Assembly (NCBI RefSeq): GCF_014201715.1
Contig: NZ_JACHFD010000004.1
Coordinates: 186,001-250,000, forward strand
Direction: 5' to 3'
Origin: Haloferula luteola
GTDB lineage: Bacteria; Verrucomicrobiota; Verrucomicrobiia; Verrucomicrobiales; Akkermansiaceae
DNA: 64,000 nucleotides
Below the pieces are notes generated by a model, which saw only the letters and a program-made list of their open reading frames with translations, did not search any database and was not told the DNA's origin. Below, one piece after another: positions 36,231-44,334 of this stretch; position 1 is the first letter of the stretch; each line of letters begins with the position of its first letter. Position numbers and translations under genes: made by a program.

Positions 36231-36742
36231 GGCTCGGGAGAGGTTTCAGCAAGGGGAGGCGATTGCCAAAAATCGGAGGCCCAGCCGAGTTTGACACGGT
36301 CCGCCCATGAGCTCCAATGGTTGAGGTTTTGATGCACTGCGTGGTAATCGAGTGGGACGGCTTCGCGGGAGAGACGCATCGCAAGACGGTGAAGCCGGTG
36401 GGCGAGGTCTCCTGGCGCAGCGACGCTGCCGAGTTTCTCGGCAGCTAGAAGCCGCCGGAAATGGCGGTCAAACGGGTGCTCTCCGTCGGAGCGATCACCG
36501 AGGCGTAGCGCGGCTTTGCCTACGGTGAAACCGTCCTTGTGTAGGGGGTGCTCGGCGTAGAGGGCGGCGAGAAGACATTTCCGGGAATCGTCCAAAGCAC
36601 CGAGGATTCCCAGGATTGGATAGGCTTGGTGTCGAGTGGCGGGGCTCCAGTATTTTCGCAAGGAAGCACGCATGCCGCGGTCGTCATCCACGCATCTTTG
36701 CAGACGCTGGAGGAAAGAATCGTGGTTTGGAGGTGGGCTCAT
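36227..36742 (-). CDS. casB: Cascade small subunit Cse2 (Cas11e)
   Basis: 171 residues. The helical Cse2 pattern is visible: FLQRLQRCVDDDRGMRASLRKY at the start, EHPFDRHFRRLLAAEKLGSVA and LAHRLHRLAMRLSREAVPLDYHAV later. The protein stabilises the R-loop as a dimer in Cascade. ATG 36742 gives the usual length and follows the cse1 stop by 22 bp; an ATG at 36787 would overlap cse1. It overlaps cas6e by 4 bp. Confidence 0.9.
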   Translation of the reverse strand: MSPPPNHDSFLQRLQRCVDDDRGMRASLRKYWSPATRHQAYPILGILGALDDSRKCLLAALYAEHPLHKDGFTVGKAALRLGDRSDGEHPFDRHFRRLLAAEKLGSVAAPGDLAHRLHRLAMRLSREAVPLDYHAVHQNLNHWSSWADRVKLGWASDFWQSPPLAETSPEP

Positions 36743-36764
36743 GTTAGGGAGATCAGATGGAGGG

Positions 36765-38237
36765 TCAGGTTTGGGATGGGGTGGCATTCTTTGTCGCACC
36801 GGGAGGCTTCGGGTAGAGAGCTTTCCGCAGGACACGGGCACCTGCGGAATGCGCTTGGATCTGGCGCGGAGTGGTGTGAGGGCACACGGACTTGAAGGCG
36901 CGAATGGCCGCTGCGCGCACGAGAAGGGTCCACGGGTCTTTGGCATCGTGACTGCCAATCTCGGCTTGTCCTGGCTGCGGCTTGCCCGCCATTTCAATGA
37001 GAGTCCGATGGTTCTGATCGAGCTGGTGCCAGAATTGTTTCTTTCCCTCGAGGATGGGGGGATTTTCGTGGCTCAAGGATTTCCCGTAGGTTTTGATCGC
37101 ACCATACAGGAATTTGGAGACGGCCTCGGCATGGTCGATTCCCGCTGCGTAGAGGTGCTGTCCAGCCTCGCCGAAAAGTGCTTGAGGAATGGTGAAAGTC
37201 GATTCCGTGGCGTCTTCAATTTTAGCATCCTTCGCCTTGATCAATTCTCCAACCCACAGATCCGTCGTTTCTCCAAGATTCTTACGGGCATTGAAACACT
37301 GAAGATTGAGCGCCGCATCGGAACCGACAGAGTGAGTGAGGTTGGTGAGCAGGTGGAGATCGCGCCAGATGCCCTGATCGGGTTTTGCGCGGAGGAGGCG
37401 ACGTTTTTCATTCTTCCCGTCTTTGATGATCTCGATGGAAGCAAACGGGTCGCGGTAGGCTTCGAATTCGAGGTAGGAGTGACCTTGATCGATAAAGAGG
37501 GTTTGAAGGTCATCACTGAGCCAGAGTGCACAAGAAATTGGCGCCAAGCGTGCGAGGAGGTTGTGATCGGGAGGGCCCTCCCAAACGGGCTTGCCGAGGT
37601 GACCTCCGGTGCGCTCGATCGTTTCAAGATCGAGCGCATTGCGGAGGATGCTGTCGCGAAGTGAGTCTCCTTTCAGCAGCATTTGGAGGCTTTTAAGGGC
37701 AGGCCCGTTACCCTTGACCTTGGAGGCCATGCTCCCACCGACAAAAAAGTTTTGAAGGCAGAGGACGAGCAAAGCAGCGGCGGATGGAGTCCAAGGCCGG
37801 GGTGCTTCTCCCCAGTGATCGAGAAGTTTGGAGTTATTGCCCGACGAGAGATGGAAGGCAGATTTGCTAAGTGGATAGCCATCTTTGGGGTCAAGCGACT
37901 TCGGTTTCTTTTGAAGAAACCGTGGATCAGGACCGAGGAGGTGAAATCGAGGATGAATGGTGGGGTGGTGCAGATAGGCCGGCACGGCGATCTCCAGGTC
38001 GGATCCGAAGTCTCCCCATTCATCCGCATCCAAAGGAGCGCCGAGGGCGGCATGAGTGATGCAGACCAAGAGTCGCATCAATGCGATGCGTTCGTGAGGC
38101 GCCCCATCGATGTCCGCGATTTTTTCCGAAAGCGCAAAGGCCTCGCAGAGAGAGATTTGGGGCGGCCGCCTCGTTTCAGAAGATGGAAGCCAACGAACCG
38201 GGATCCACGGTTGGTCGATGAGGTTGAAAGGAGTCAT
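36765..38237 (-). CDS. casA: Cascade large subunit Cse1 (Cas8e)
   Basis: 490 residues. MTPFNLIDQPWIPVRWLPS is the typical Cse1 N-terminus (FNLxxxPWIPV), with SLCEAFALSEKIADIDGAPHERIALMRLL next and FLQKKPK in the middle. It recognises the PAM and recruits Cas3. The ATG at 38237 is the first gene of the seven-gene cse1-cas2 transcript. The 300 bp upstream, between it and cas3, carry a hairpin terminator, the candidate protospacer and the mini-CRISPR. Confidence 0.96.
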   Translation of the reverse strand: MTPFNLIDQPWIPVRWLPSSETRRPPQISLCEAFALSEKIADIDGAPHERIALMRLLVCITHAALGAPLDADEWGDFGSDLEIAVPAYLHHPTIHPRFHLLGPDPRFLQKKPKSLDPKDGYPLSKSAFHLSSGNNSKLLDHWGEAPRPWTPSAAALLVLCLQNFFVGGSMASKVKGNGPALKSLQMLLKGDSLRDSILRNALDLETIERTGGHLGKPVWEGPPDHNLLARLAPISCALWLSDDLQTLFIDQGHSYLEFEAYRDPFASIEIIKDGKNEKRRLLRAKPDQGIWRDLHLLTNLTHSVGSDAALNLQCFNARKNLGETTDLWVGELIKAKDAKIEDATESTFTIPQALFGEAGQHLYAAGIDHAEAVSKFLYGAIKTYGKSLSHENPPILEGKKQFWHQLDQNHRTLIEMAGKPQPGQAEIGSHDAKDPWTLLVRAAAIRAFKSVCPHTTPRQIQAHSAGARVLRKALYPKPPGATKNATPSQT

Positions 38238-38326
38238 AATTATCGTGCAGAAAGTGGACAGAGAGGGAGTTGAACCCTATTCTCGACGATAGGAAGCGTG
38301 AGTGATCACCGGATCGCTCTGCCCTT

Positions 38327-38364
38327 GGGGTTGTGACTGTGCTACCAGTCACAACCCCTTTTTT
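38327..38364 (+). terminator. strong intrinsic terminator-like hairpin between cas3 and cse1
   Basis: GGGGTTGTGACTG (38327-38339) and CAGTCACAACCCC (38346-38358) form a perfect 13-bp stem with a 6-nt loop, followed by TTTTTT (38359-38364) on the plus strand. On the minus strand no T-run follows the stem, so it would terminate a plus-strand transcript, antisense to the cas operon. In the minus direction it would instead be a structured element in the cse1 5' leader. A weak promoter-like pair (TTGGTC at 38211, CATAAT at 38235) could start such a short plus-strand RNA. Confidence 0.7.
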
Positions 38365-38395
38365 CATCGTTACGGCGGATTGTCGACAAAAAACT

Positions 38396-38414
38396 AAGTC
38401 GCGAAGAGTTGCTC
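38396..38414 (+). promoter_or_regulatory. candidate protospacer (AAG PAM) for the mini-CRISPR RNA
   Basis: AAG at 38396-38398 is followed by TCGCGAAGAGTTGCTC (38399-38414). This equals the first 16 nt of the pseudo-spacer at 38491-38506 except at position 6 (A here, C in the pseudo-spacer). AAG is the classic type I-E PAM, and position 6 is flipped out of the crRNA-DNA duplex in Cascade, so a mismatch there should not weaken binding. The site lies about 160 bp upstream of the cse1 start, where bound Cascade could block its transcription. Confidence 0.75.
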
Positions 38415-38461
38415 AGCGAGAAAGAGAATATTGCAAAACTGAATGAGTTCTACACGATCCG

Positions 38462-38539
38462 TCCTCCCTCTATTTTGGGGGGATGGCCCGTCGCGCAGAG
38501 TTGCTCGGGTGACTTCCCCACAAACGTGGGGCAGAATTT
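38462..38539 (+). ncRNA. CreR/CreA-like mini-CRISPR RNA (two degenerate repeats, one pseudo-spacer)
   Basis: psiR1 is 38462-38490. Its last 12 bases match the array repeat at 11 of 12 (handle ATGGCCCG versus ATGACCCG), and CCTCCC/GGGGGG can form the stem. psiS is 38491-38510 (20 nt). psiR2 is 38511-38539, with the array stem CCCCAC, a 4-nt loop and GTGGGG intact and the flanks diverged. Hand counts against the 29-bp repeat are 16/29 and 18/29. The RNA would run on the plus strand, opposite to cas genes, and psiR2 ends against the cas3 stop codon. Known CreA/CreR RNAs have this layout and guide Cascade to a partly matched site without cleavage. No promoter was assigned. Not a normal array: one spacer, shortened, far from the leader. 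Confidence 0.72.
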
Positions 38540-41213
38540 AGAACCAATAATCTTCGAGATCAGTAGTGAAGGGTGACGATTCGATTTGCTGCTGGGTCAG
38601 ACCAAGGAAGGACGTATATCGAAGAGATCGATTGGAAGGGGAAACGGGAAGGACCTCAATCGAAGAATCGTGCAAAACCGCTATGACTCCGTCATCCATG
38701 TGTTGTTGCAGCCATTCGGGAGCTGCTCGCAAGGATGCGTGGACCCAATGTGCCGGAATCCGGATGGCATTGAGATGGATGGCGGTTGCTAGGTCGTAAG
38801 AAAAGAAACCCTTGGGAAAGGTGATCGAGCTGCCGTGGAGAGGATGAACCGTGATGACGGTGGAGGACTCCATGGGAGGCCTTTTGAGGAGCACAAGCTG
38901 GGCAGACGGTTGAATGTTGAAGCGAGTTTCATGGCCTTCCTGGTCTTTCAGTGCGGATGCTGAGAAGACATCACGGGTCGCCGCAGTGCCATTCTGTAGG
39001 TCAGAAGCCGTTTGGAGCTCGTGGTGGAATGTGTGGAGGGTGTCTGAGGCTCCGACCTCGGGCAGCTGAGCGGCACTTCTTTCAAGGGTGGTGCGGACCT
39101 GGGAAGGGAGAGAGATGGAATCCATGGGATGCAGGGTGGTAGAAGCCTGCCATAGTCGGAACGCCGGATAGATATAGTGGTGGGGGGCGAGGCTTTTGGT
39201 GAGAGCTTCCTTTCCATTTTCCCAATCGACCGGCGGATAGAGGATGTGACAGGTTGTTTTGTCCATTCCCGGTGGGCGGGGATGTGGGTGCCGATGGAGA
39301 CGGCCGATTCGCTGAAGAATGAGTTCTGTAGGGGCAAGATCGGTGATTAGGAGATCGGCATCGATATCCACAGATTGCTCGACAATCTGAGTGGAGACGA
39401 GCAGGGAACCAGGAGGTCGAAGGGATGAATCTTTGCCGAGCAGCGAAACCCAACGGCTTTCATTTCTTGAGCGCTGCCAGATGGGAAATCGTGAGTGAAG
39501 GAGGCCGCAGTGAGCTTCTGGAATGCGATCGCTCAACAGGGATTTGAGATGCCGGTAGGTTTCTTGAGCGAGAGCGACAGTGTTGCGGATCACAACAACG
39601 TTGGCACCCAGTTCCACCCAACTTGCGATTTTCTTCCAATATGCGCTTTCATTCTCTTGAGTGAGTGACTGATGAACGAGATGAACACGGTTTGAATGAG
39701 GCTCGCTGGATTCGGGAAAAATGATAGGGATGGCTTGGGTGGCATCGGCCGTGATTTTGGTAATCAGGGGGTAAGGGACTTCGTCTGGGGCCTGCAAAAG
39801 CGCCGATTGAGAAATGCCCTCATACCGGGGCTCCTGATCCAGAGCTTTCCTCGCTGCGGCGATGAGCTGGAAACGGCGCTCTGAGGTCAGAGTGGCGGAG
39901 AGGATGATGATCGTGGATCCAGCCTTCAAAAGATAGCGAATGAGTCGATCGATTAGGGCCGAAATATAGGGGTCATAGGAATGGACTTCATCGACAACGA
40001 CAACTTTTCCCGCGAGCGCGAAGTATCGGAGGGCTGCGAAGCGGGCAGGGAGGATGGCGAGGAGTGCTTGGTCGATGGTTCCTGTGCCGAAAGGGGCAAG
40101 GAGTTGGCGACGTGTGGAGTTGAACCAGCGTAGCGCTTCGTCGGTGTCATTGTGATCGAACTCGTCGACCCGGGCGGAAAGTCGGCGATTGCGAGCTCCA
40201 TGGAGCCAGGCATGGCCATGGACGAGGGAGTGAGTGGCTTCCTCTCCAAGGACGTTCTTCAGGAATGAAGTGATTCTATCGTGGATGCGTTCGGAGGAAA
40301 GTTGGGTGGGGAGAGCGAAGTAGAGTCCTCGCTCCGTTCCTTCGGTCCAACGGCGATAGGCAGCAGCGAGCGCGGCTTCGGTTTTGCCCATTCCCATGGG
40401 TGCTTCGACGATGTAGAGACCGGCCTGATCGGCGGCATCGACGAGGGTGGATTGGAGGGGGCGCGGTGCCAATGGGGGGAGGCCATCAGTGTGAAATTGG
40501 GACTCAAAGGTGATCCCAGGGCGGGGACTGGAGTGAAGCCCCAGTGCTTTGGTAAGCTCACGAATTCGCGAGGCGATGGCTCCCTCCTCCACTGGGAAAT
40601 CGAACGGGAACCAGTCCGTATTGGATCCCAGCCAGTCGGAGAAGATCGTGAAACCTGTAAGCAGATGGATGCGCTCAGGTTGGTTCTTCGCTGATTCGGT
40701 CGGGAAGGGGCCAAAGGTTTCGATAAGGATTTGAACAAGTTCCTCGCGTAGGGGAATGAAGTCGGGATTTCCTCCTTCGAAGGCGGGCGCTGTCGCACGT
40801 TTCAGACCGTCGGGATAGCCACCATGATGCCCGGCTGTCGAAATGAGCCATAGCCTAGCGAGAGGATGAAGGGAATGGATAGGCGAGAACTGAAGGTGGG
40901 ATTGGCTGACCGCGGCATGGAGGGTGATGAGGCCGTTCAAATGAGTGAGCCGGCGGCAGGATTCATGGAATTCCCAAAGAGGGCACTTGAGTTGGAAGCC
41001 AGGGGTGATTTTGCCCAAGTCATGGGCAGCGATAAGGGAGGCGAAGCCGTGTGGGAGGAGATGGCGAACCGGCTTGGGAATCTCCGAAGCGAGGGCGTTA
41101 GCGATATGTCCAACGATTAGACAATGGTCGCGCACGGAGAGCCCGGGGAGGCCCGTGACGGGATCGGATTTGGCCCAGCAATCTTGGAGGCGGAGGGTAG
41201 GAGAAGCTTCCAC
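38538..41213 (-). CDS. cas3: CRISPR-associated nuclease-helicase Cas3
   Basis: 891 residues. The HD nuclease domain comes first (RDHCLIVGHI, then AAHDLGKITPGF with H64/D65). The superfamily 2 helicase follows: VEAPMGMGKTEAALAAAYR (Walker A), VVVDEVHSYDPY (DEVH box) and IILSATLT (motif III), with late motif QRIGRLHRHPHPR. It is recruited by Cascade to nick and degrade target DNA. The start is GTG at 41213; an in-frame TGA lies just upstream. The stop borders the mini-CRISPR. It is separated from cse1 by 300 bp, so it is transcribed separately or at a different level. Confidence 0.96.
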   Translation of the reverse strand: MEASPTLRLQDCWAKSDPVTGLPGLSVRDHCLIVGHIANALASEIPKPVRHLLPHGFASLIAAHDLGKITPGFQLKCPLWEFHESCRRLTHLNGLITLHAAVSQSHLQFSPIHSLHPLARLWLISTAGHHGGYPDGLKRATAPAFEGGNPDFIPLREELVQILIETFGPFPTESAKNQPERIHLLTGFTIFSDWLGSNTDWFPFDFPVEEGAIASRIRELTKALGLHSSPRPGITFESQFHTDGLPPLAPRPLQSTLVDAADQAGLYIVEAPMGMGKTEAALAAAYRRWTEGTERGLYFALPTQLSSERIHDRITSFLKNVLGEEATHSLVHGHAWLHGARNRRLSARVDEFDHNDTDEALRWFNSTRRQLLAPFGTGTIDQALLAILPARFAALRYFALAGKVVVVDEVHSYDPYISALIDRLIRYLLKAGSTIIILSATLTSERRFQLIAAARKALDQEPRYEGISQSALLQAPDEVPYPLITKITADATQAIPIIFPESSEPHSNRVHLVHQSLTQENESAYWKKIASWVELGANVVVIRNTVALAQETYRHLKSLLSDRIPEAHCGLLHSRFPIWQRSRNESRWVSLLGKDSSLRPPGSLLVSTQIVEQSVDIDADLLITDLAPTELILQRIGRLHRHPHPRPPGMDKTTCHILYPPVDWENGKEALTKSLAPHHYIYPAFRLWQASTTLHPMDSISLPSQVRTTLERSAAQLPEVGASDTLHTFHHELQTASDLQNGTAATRDVFSASALKDQEGHETRFNIQPSAQLVLLKRPPMESSTVITVHPLHGSSITFPKGFFSYDLATAIHLNAIRIPAHWVHASLRAAPEWLQQHMDDGVIAVLHDSSIEVLPVSPSNRSLRYTSFLGLTQQQIESSPFTTDLEDYWF

Positions 41214-41413
41214 GGTTTGCAGGCGACCAAATCACGGGGGGTAGGACAAGCGTAGGGGTAGGTTGGGAGATTTCTCAAACTGGATCACAAAGGATGCCGA
41301 AACTCATTCCCATTCCATGGTTCCCCCGCGTTGGTAGAGAATGGGACCAGCGGGGGGCGCGGTGAATCCGGGTTTCGGAGCGGATCGAGAAGGGAAGTTC
41401 GGAGTGCCCGACG

Positions 41414-41677
41414 ATGGAGAAGCTTATGGGGGCCATGGGAGTGATTGAGCCGTCACTGCATTTTCGAAGCGCGCGAAAGTTCTACTTCGACGGAGATCAT
41501 CGGCCGGATTCAGCGATGGATCTCGAATTGACGGTGTAGAGCGATCCCAATGGAAAGCAGACGAGTGAATTCCAGCGGATCTCCGAACCGACAGAAGATG
41601 CATCCTATGACGGACTCCTACCGAAGTTTGCGAGGGATCTGCGTGAGAACTGGGCTCGGCTGGATCCAGAAATTTGA
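41414..41677 (+). pseudogene. degenerate small gene of unknown family
   Basis: An 88-codon frame starts MEKLMGAMGVIEPSLHF and ends with FARDLRENWARLDPEI, with one TAG at 41537-41539. The amino-acid choice (DGDHRPDSAMDLEL; LLPKFARDLRENWARL) looks protein-like on both sides of the stop. No family is recognised. It lies in the 590-bp gap between cas3 and the repeat-protein gene; the rest of that gap shows no gene. It could also be chance. Confidence 0.3.
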
Positions 41678-41804
41678 GATCCCGAACCGATCAATGTACC
41701 AAGCTTGTGCCTGAATGGGATGAGCTTTCGTGGTCGCGGGACCGCAGACTTGGGTGCTGCGGGGGGAGTGGTGGCGGTGAAGAACTTTGGGATGGGAGCG
41801 CGGC

Positions 41805-44285
41805 TCACGGATCTTGAAGTTGAGGGCCGATGGGATCGGTCTCTGGGGCTGCGTCGAGTGAACCTTGTGAGGGTTCTGGAATGGGCTGAGCCAGGAGGGC
41901 GCCGATTTCATGTTCGTGCTTTTTCCACCAGTTTCTCCAGAGATCTGTTGAGTTAGGGGGGGATCTTGGGAAGAGATATTCTGTCGGTGCATCAGGAAGG
42001 TGCATTTTACTGAGGGTAAATGCAGCGGAATCCGGATTTGTCATGCTTCCTCCACCTTCTCCTAACCAAATGCTTAGCTGCTCTTTCGTCCATTCGGGCT
42101 CTTCGAGTTCGTGGTCATCCATGAGGCACCAGCCCAGAAGTCGCACCGACCACTCTTCACGGAAATCTGCCAAACGGAGGATGGAGTTGTGGCGAAATAG
42201 AGAGTTGGAGTAGTGATAGGGCGTTGTCTTGATTTGCTTTTCTTTGAAGGCGGGGAGCTCGGGATGAGTTTCTACAAGGAAATCACGAAGTTGGTTTTTT
42301 AAGTCGGCCTTATCAGGGGAATGGGCGAAGGTCTGGGTAAGTTCGCTGTATTGCACGATGGCCTGAAAGGTGTCGTTGGTAGTATCGAGTTCTTTCAGTC
42401 GCCAAGCGTGTTCCGTTTTTCTGATATCGCTGAGGTTGCGGATGTCCGTGACGTTTTGAGCGAGGAGTACGCCGATTTCATGCTCGTGCTTTTTCCACCA
42501 GCCTTTCCAGAGTTCTGTTGAGTTAGGGGGGGATCTTGGGAAGAGATCACCTGTCGGAGCATCGGGAAGCTGCATTTTACTAAGGGTAAATGCAGCAGTA
42601 TCCGGATTCGTCATGCTGCCTCCACCTTCTTCTAACCAAAGATTGAGTTGCTCTTTCGTCCACTCGGGCTCTTCGAGTTCACGGTCATCCATGAGGCACC
42701 AGCCTAGAAGACGAATGGACCATTCTTCTCGAAAGTAGCGCAATACTTTGATGGAACTACTTCGAGAGATTGAGTTTGTATAGCGATATGGCACCGTCTT
42801 GATCTGATCTTCTTTGAAGGCGGGTATTCTTGGGTGTCTTTTAAGAAGTATTTCATAAAGTTGTTTCCTTAAGTCGATTTTGTCGGGAGAGCTTCCGATC
42901 TCCCAGATGAGATAGGAAAAGTATGCGATGGTTTGTTGTGTGTCCTCAGTTGTTTCGATGATGTCGAGCATCCATCCGTGGCGTGTTGATCGAATGTCAT
43001 TCAGGTTGCGGATGTCCGTGACGTTTTGAGCGAGGAGGGTGCCGATTTCATGCTCGTGCTTTTTCCACCAGGCTGTCCAGAGCTCGATTGATTTCGGCGA
43101 AACGGATAGGAAGAGATCATCTGTCGGAGCATCGGGAAGCCGCATTTTGCTGAGGGCAAGGGTAGCCGATGTTGGGTTCTTCATCCGGCCTCCACCTTCC
43201 TCCAGCCAGATGTCGAGTTGCTCTTCGGTCCATTCGGGCGCTTCGAGTTTACGGTCATCCATGAGGCACCAGCCCAGAAGTCGCACCGACCACTCCTCTC
43301 GGAAATCGGCCAAACGGACGATGGAGTTGTGGCGAAATAGAGAGTTGGAGTAGTGATAGGGCGTTGTCTTGATTTGCTTCTCTTTGAAGGCGGGGAGTTC
43401 GGGATGGGTTTCTACAAGGAAATCACGAAGTTGGTTTTTTAAGTCGGCCTTATCGGGGGAATGAGCGAAGGTCCGGGTAAGTTCGCTGTATTGAACGATG
43501 GCCTGAAAGGTGTCGTTGGTAGTTTCGAGTTCTTTCAGTCGCCAAGCGTGTTCCGTCTTTCTGATGTCGCTGAGGTTGCGGATCTCCGTGACGTTTTGAG
43601 CGAGGAGGGCGTCGATTTCATGCTCGTGCTTTTTCCACCAGTTTCTCCAGAGATCGACAGAGTTGGGATTCGAATTGAAGAATAGGTTTTCTGTCGGTGC
43701 ATCAGGAAGTTGCATTTGGCTAAGGGTAAAGGCTGCAGCTTTTGGATTCGTGGTGCGGCCTCCTCCTTCTTCTAACCAAATATTGAGTTGCTCTTCGGTC
43801 CATCCGGGCTCTTCAAGTTCGCGGTCATCCATGAGGCACCAGCCCAGAAGTCGCACCGACCACTCCTCTCGGAAATCGGCCAAACGGACGATGGAGTTGT
43901 GGCGAAATAGAGAGTTGGAGTAGTGATAGGGCGTTGTCTTGATTTGCTCCTCTTTGAAAGCGGGGATCTCGGGATGATTTTCTATAAGGAAGTCACGGAG
44001 TTGGTTTTTTAAGTCGGCCTTATCAGGGGAATTGGCGAAGGTCCAACAAAGTTGGGCGAATTGGCTGATGGCCTGAAGGGTGTCGTTGGTGGTTTCGATT
44101 GTTTCCAATTGCCAAGCGTGTTCCGTCTTTCGGATGTCACTGAGATCATGGACCCCCTGATCGTCTTGAGCGAAGGCGTTGAGGGTAAGCCCTGCAAGGA
44201 TGCTATGGACGAGGAGGAGGAGGGCTTTGGGGGAGTTCCTCGGTGTCAGGGGAGAACGGGGATGGGTTGGAGATGTCGCAGCCAC
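41805..44285 (-). CDS. secreted protein made of four 190-residue repeats, unknown function
   Basis: 826 residues. A signal peptide (ALLLLVHSILAGLTLNAFAQ) follows a GTG start at 44285. Four tandem units of 190 residues fill almost all the rest (about 46-805). Each contains SDIRKTEHAW, SPDKADLKNQLRDFL, FREEWSVRLLGWCLMDD, EWTEEQLxIWLEEGGG and WWKKHEHEIGALLAQ, with two invariant W-rich blocks, and is mostly helical. No known domain was recognised. A fifth unit is in the upstream gene at 44335. The gene is in line with three other secreted-protein genes. A structural, binding or envelope role is possible; no catalytic motif is seen. Confidence 0.8.
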   Translation of the reverse strand: MAATSPTHPRSPLTPRNSPKALLLLVHSILAGLTLNAFAQDDQGVHDLSDIRKTEHAWQLETIETTNDTLQAISQFAQLCWTFANSPDKADLKNQLRDFLIENHPEIPAFKEEQIKTTPYHYSNSLFRHNSIVRLADFREEWSVRLLGWCLMDDRELEEPGWTEEQLNIWLEEGGGRTTNPKAAAFTLSQMQLPDAPTENLFFNSNPNSVDLWRNWWKKHEHEIDALLAQNVTEIRNLSDIRKTEHAWRLKELETTNDTFQAIVQYSELTRTFAHSPDKADLKNQLRDFLVETHPELPAFKEKQIKTTPYHYSNSLFRHNSIVRLADFREEWSVRLLGWCLMDDRKLEAPEWTEEQLDIWLEEGGGRMKNPTSATLALSKMRLPDAPTDDLFLSVSPKSIELWTAWWKKHEHEIGTLLAQNVTDIRNLNDIRSTRHGWMLDIIETTEDTQQTIAYFSYLIWEIGSSPDKIDLRKQLYEILLKRHPRIPAFKEDQIKTVPYRYTNSISRSSSIKVLRYFREEWSIRLLGWCLMDDRELEEPEWTKEQLNLWLEEGGGSMTNPDTAAFTLSKMQLPDAPTGDLFPRSPPNSTELWKGWWKKHEHEIGVLLAQNVTDIRNLSDIRKTEHAWRLKELDTTNDTFQAIVQYSELTQTFAHSPDKADLKNQLRDFLVETHPELPAFKEKQIKTTPYHYSNSLFRHNSILRLADFREEWSVRLLGWCLMDDHELEEPEWTKEQLSIWLGEGGGSMTNPDSAAFTLSKMHLPDAPTEYLFPRSPPNSTDLWRNWWKKHEHEIGALLAQPIPEPSQGSLDAAPETDPIGPQLQDP
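41871..44150 (-). repeat. four tandem 570-bp DNA repeats in the coding region
   Basis: The landmark CGATTTCATG(C/T)TCGTGC, encoding HEHEI, recurs at 41903, 42473, 43043 and 43613, a constant 570-bp step. Long identical stretches (for example around 43261-43330 and 43841-43910) show recent duplication or gene conversion. A fifth, more diverged copy lies at about 44538-45108 in the neighbouring gene. Copy number may vary between strains or be miscounted in short-read assemblies. Confidence 0.9.
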
Positions 44286-44334
44286 GGTGGTTTCGCTGTT
44301 GGGTTGGAGGGAGCTTTGGGGTGGATTGGATGCA

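Noticed and set aside
38262..38358. tRNA-like text (GTTGAACCC and a 13-bp stem) in the cas3-cse1 gap
   Set aside because: The T-arm bases do not pair and no acceptor stem matches; the hairpin with a T-run is better explained as a terminator.
38506..38536. Minus-strand reading of the degenerate repeat next to the cas3 stop as the guide orientation
   Set aside because: The stem is palindromic, so both strands fit, but only the plus strand gives a good handle (ATGGCCCG), an AAG PAM and the mismatch at position 6; the minus reading gives CTG as PAM and a mismatch at position 10.
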